A DNA stretch of 7,060 nt from Erysipelotrichaceae bacterium. Its GTDB lineage: Bacteria; Bacillota_I; Bacilli_A; Erysipelotrichales; Coprobacillaceae. The notes below the pieces were generated by a model, which was not told where the DNA came from, made no database searches, and saw only the letters and a program-made list of their open reading frames with translations. The stretch is taken from contig JAJQDJ010000195.1 in the NCBI GenBank assembly GCA_021202205.1, forward strand, positions 1 to 7,060, given 5' to 3'. Each line of letters begins with the position of its first letter. The stretch's first letter is position 1. Positions 6,785-7,060 of this stretch are shown piece after piece. The position numbers were made by a program, and so were the translations under genes.

Positions 6785-7060
6785 ATATTCTAGCAAGTCC
6801 TTCCTTAATTGCTTGATCAGCTACTGCCTTTGCTACAACCTTGGATACTCGTGGATCCAAGACATTTGGAATAATATAATCATATGATAATTCTTCATCA
6901 CTGACAAGTGATGCCAAGCCTTTTGCTGCGGCTAGTTTCATCCCTTCACTTATTTTTCTGGCTTTCACATCTAAAGCACCTCTAAATAATCCTGGGAATG
7001 CTAGAACATTATTGATTTGATTTGGATAATCAGATCGTCCTGTACCAATAATCGTTGCTC
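6783..7060 (-). CDS. NAD(P)-dependent malic enzyme, C-terminal part (5' end outside window)
   Basis: Malic enzyme oxidatively decarboxylates malate to pyruvate and CO2, yielding NADH or NADPH in the cytoplasm. Only the last 92 complete codons are visible. They begin ATIIGTGRSDYPNQINNVLAF and continue PGLFRGALDVKARKIS, the conserved segment of the nucleotide-binding domain of bacterial malic enzymes, and end in the typical IPNVLDPRVSKVVAKAVADQAIKEGLARI tail. The frame is open to the window edge, so the real start lies beyond 7060; a GTG at 6966-6968 is an internal Val codon. Cofactor preference and symbol (maeA, maeB, ytsJ-type) cannot be told from this part. It converges on trpS and shares its terminator. 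Confidence 0.93.
   Translation of the reverse strand, partial: ATIIGTGRSDYPNQINNVLAFPGLFRGALDVKARKISEGMKLAAAKGLASLVSDEELSYDYIIPNVLDPRVSKVVAKAVADQAIKEGLARI

Overview
The window is AT-rich bacterial chromosome with strong AGGAGG-type ribosome binding sites, T-box leaders in front of aminoacyl-tRNA synthetase genes and short Rho-independent terminators. That combination points to a low-GC member of the Bacillota (Firmicutes). A gut Erysipelotrichia-like lineage is plausible, but I cannot fix the genus from sequence alone. TGG encodes Trp in conserved motifs, and TAA, TAG and TGA all end recognisable genes, so the standard bacterial code applies.

Layout from left to right. (1) Positions 26-1423, minus strand: an APC-superfamily amino acid permease of the glutamate:GABA antiporter/YjeM-like kind. 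It is interrupted by one in-frame TAG but is otherwise full length. (2) Positions 1436-1684: the permease's upstream region, with two tandem candidate promoters, a perfect 9-3-9 palindrome, a separate AT-rich 13-bp inverted repeat and the terminator of the next operon. (3) Positions 1685-5109, minus strand: pheS-pheT, the two subunits of phenylalanyl-tRNA synthetase, 2 nt apart. (4) Positions 5110-5759: 650 bp without a protein gene. It is filled by two divergent promoters and two T-box riboswitches, one reading a Phe codon (UUC) for pheST and one probably reading Trp (UGG) for trpS. The 127 bp between the two -35 boxes (5372-5498) holds nothing I can name. (5) Positions 5760-6758, plus strand: trpS, tryptophanyl-tRNA synthetase. 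(6) A bidirectional terminator. (7) Position 6783 to the window end, minus strand: the C-terminal end of an NAD(P)-dependent malic enzyme.

Functionally the core is two aromatic aminoacyl-tRNA synthetase units placed back to back. Each should be induced by uncharged cognate tRNA through transcription antitermination. The permease and malic enzyme are flanking genes with their own signals. I see no CRISPR array, transposase, integrase, phage gene, defence system, tRNA or rRNA. I found no previously undescribed multi-gene system. The points most worth checking are the permease's amber codon, its palindromic promoter region, and the specifier and UGGU identity of the trpS T-box.
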